Assembly (NCBI GenBank): GCA_046484625.1
Contig: JAWOIO010000222.1
Location: forward strand, 1-5,856
Length of the DNA stretch: 5,856 nt
Reading direction: 5' to 3'
From: DASUAO01 sp046484625
GTDB taxonomy: Bacteria; Actinomycetota; Acidimicrobiia; IMCC26256; PALSA-555
Under the pieces are notes generated by a model that saw nothing but the letters and a program-made list of their open reading frames with translations, was not told the origin of the DNA and did no database searches. Both the position numbers and the translations under genes were made by a program. The stretch's first letter is position 1, and the number at the start of each line of letters is the position of its first letter. This document shows, one piece after another, positions 5,785-5,856 of this stretch.

Positions 5785-5856
5785 CGCAGCGGAGGTCAAG
5801 GTAGCGCTGCAAGGCCTGGGGAGATCGCTGGCCCCTCGCCCGGTAGCAGCGGAGTA
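5779..5856. repeat. Short direct repeats at 20-base spacing
   Basis: AGGTAGCGCAGC (5779-5790) and AGGTAGCGCTGC (5799-5810) agree at 11 of 12 bases and are exactly 20 bases apart. GCAGCGGAG at 5786-5794 recurs at 5846-5854, 60 bases on. The last copy runs to the window edge, so the array may continue. The role is unknown; iterons or regulator sites are possible. Confidence 0.35.

Overview
The window is high-GC bacterial DNA. GC is about two-thirds across most of it, but a hand count gives only about 51% for the first 150 bases. All four intact genes are on the + strand, read in GC-rich codons and start behind purine-rich Shine-Dalgarno sequences. I cannot name the organism; a high-GC lineage such as Deinococcota, Actinomycetota or Chloroflexota would fit, but nothing here decides it.

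Left flank (1-1065): no intact gene. On the minus strand lie three recognisable pieces of broken genes. They are a stretch resembling the C-terminal part of the condensin-associated protein ScpA (about 164 to 1, running off the edge), the N-terminal third of an SRPBCC-fold protein (313 to about 149), and the N-terminal core-binding domain of a tyrosine recombinase (739 to about 577). Just upstream of the recombinase start is a 36-base block matching the 3' end of a tRNA-Lys with CCA (808-843). The 5' part of that tRNA is missing and its T-loop is degenerate. A tRNA 3' end beside an integrase is the classic arrangement of an integrated element, so this flank looks like the decayed edge of an integrative element or a rearrangement scar. 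An assembly chimera is possible at about 150, where the frame, the homology and the GC content all change together. Between the tRNA fragment and the first intact gene are four perfect inverted repeats of unknown role.

Core (1066-5596): first comes a membrane-anchored or exported protein joining an HEXXH metallopeptidase-like region to a C-terminal DUF192 domain. After 83 bases comes a secreted alpha/beta hydrolase with a complete Ser-Asp-His triad. It is followed by an ABC transporter pair: an ATPase with all canonical motifs, then an overlapping ABC-2 type permease with about six membrane segments. The ATPase and permease are translationally coupled and should form one transporter. The hydrolase and the HEXXH-DUF192 protein would act outside the cytoplasmic membrane. 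Whether all four share a transcript cannot be read from the sequence.

Right flank (5597-5856): a GTG codon overlaps the permease stop and has a good ribosome binding site, suggesting that another coupled gene once followed. The frame from it does not look like a real protein, and nothing else recognisable follows apart from short repeats.

I found no CRISPR array, rRNA, intact tRNA or convincing intrinsic terminator. The most unusual items are the HEXXH-DUF192 fusion, the tRNA-Lys fragment beside the recombinase remnant, and the composite ScpA/SRPBCC junction.
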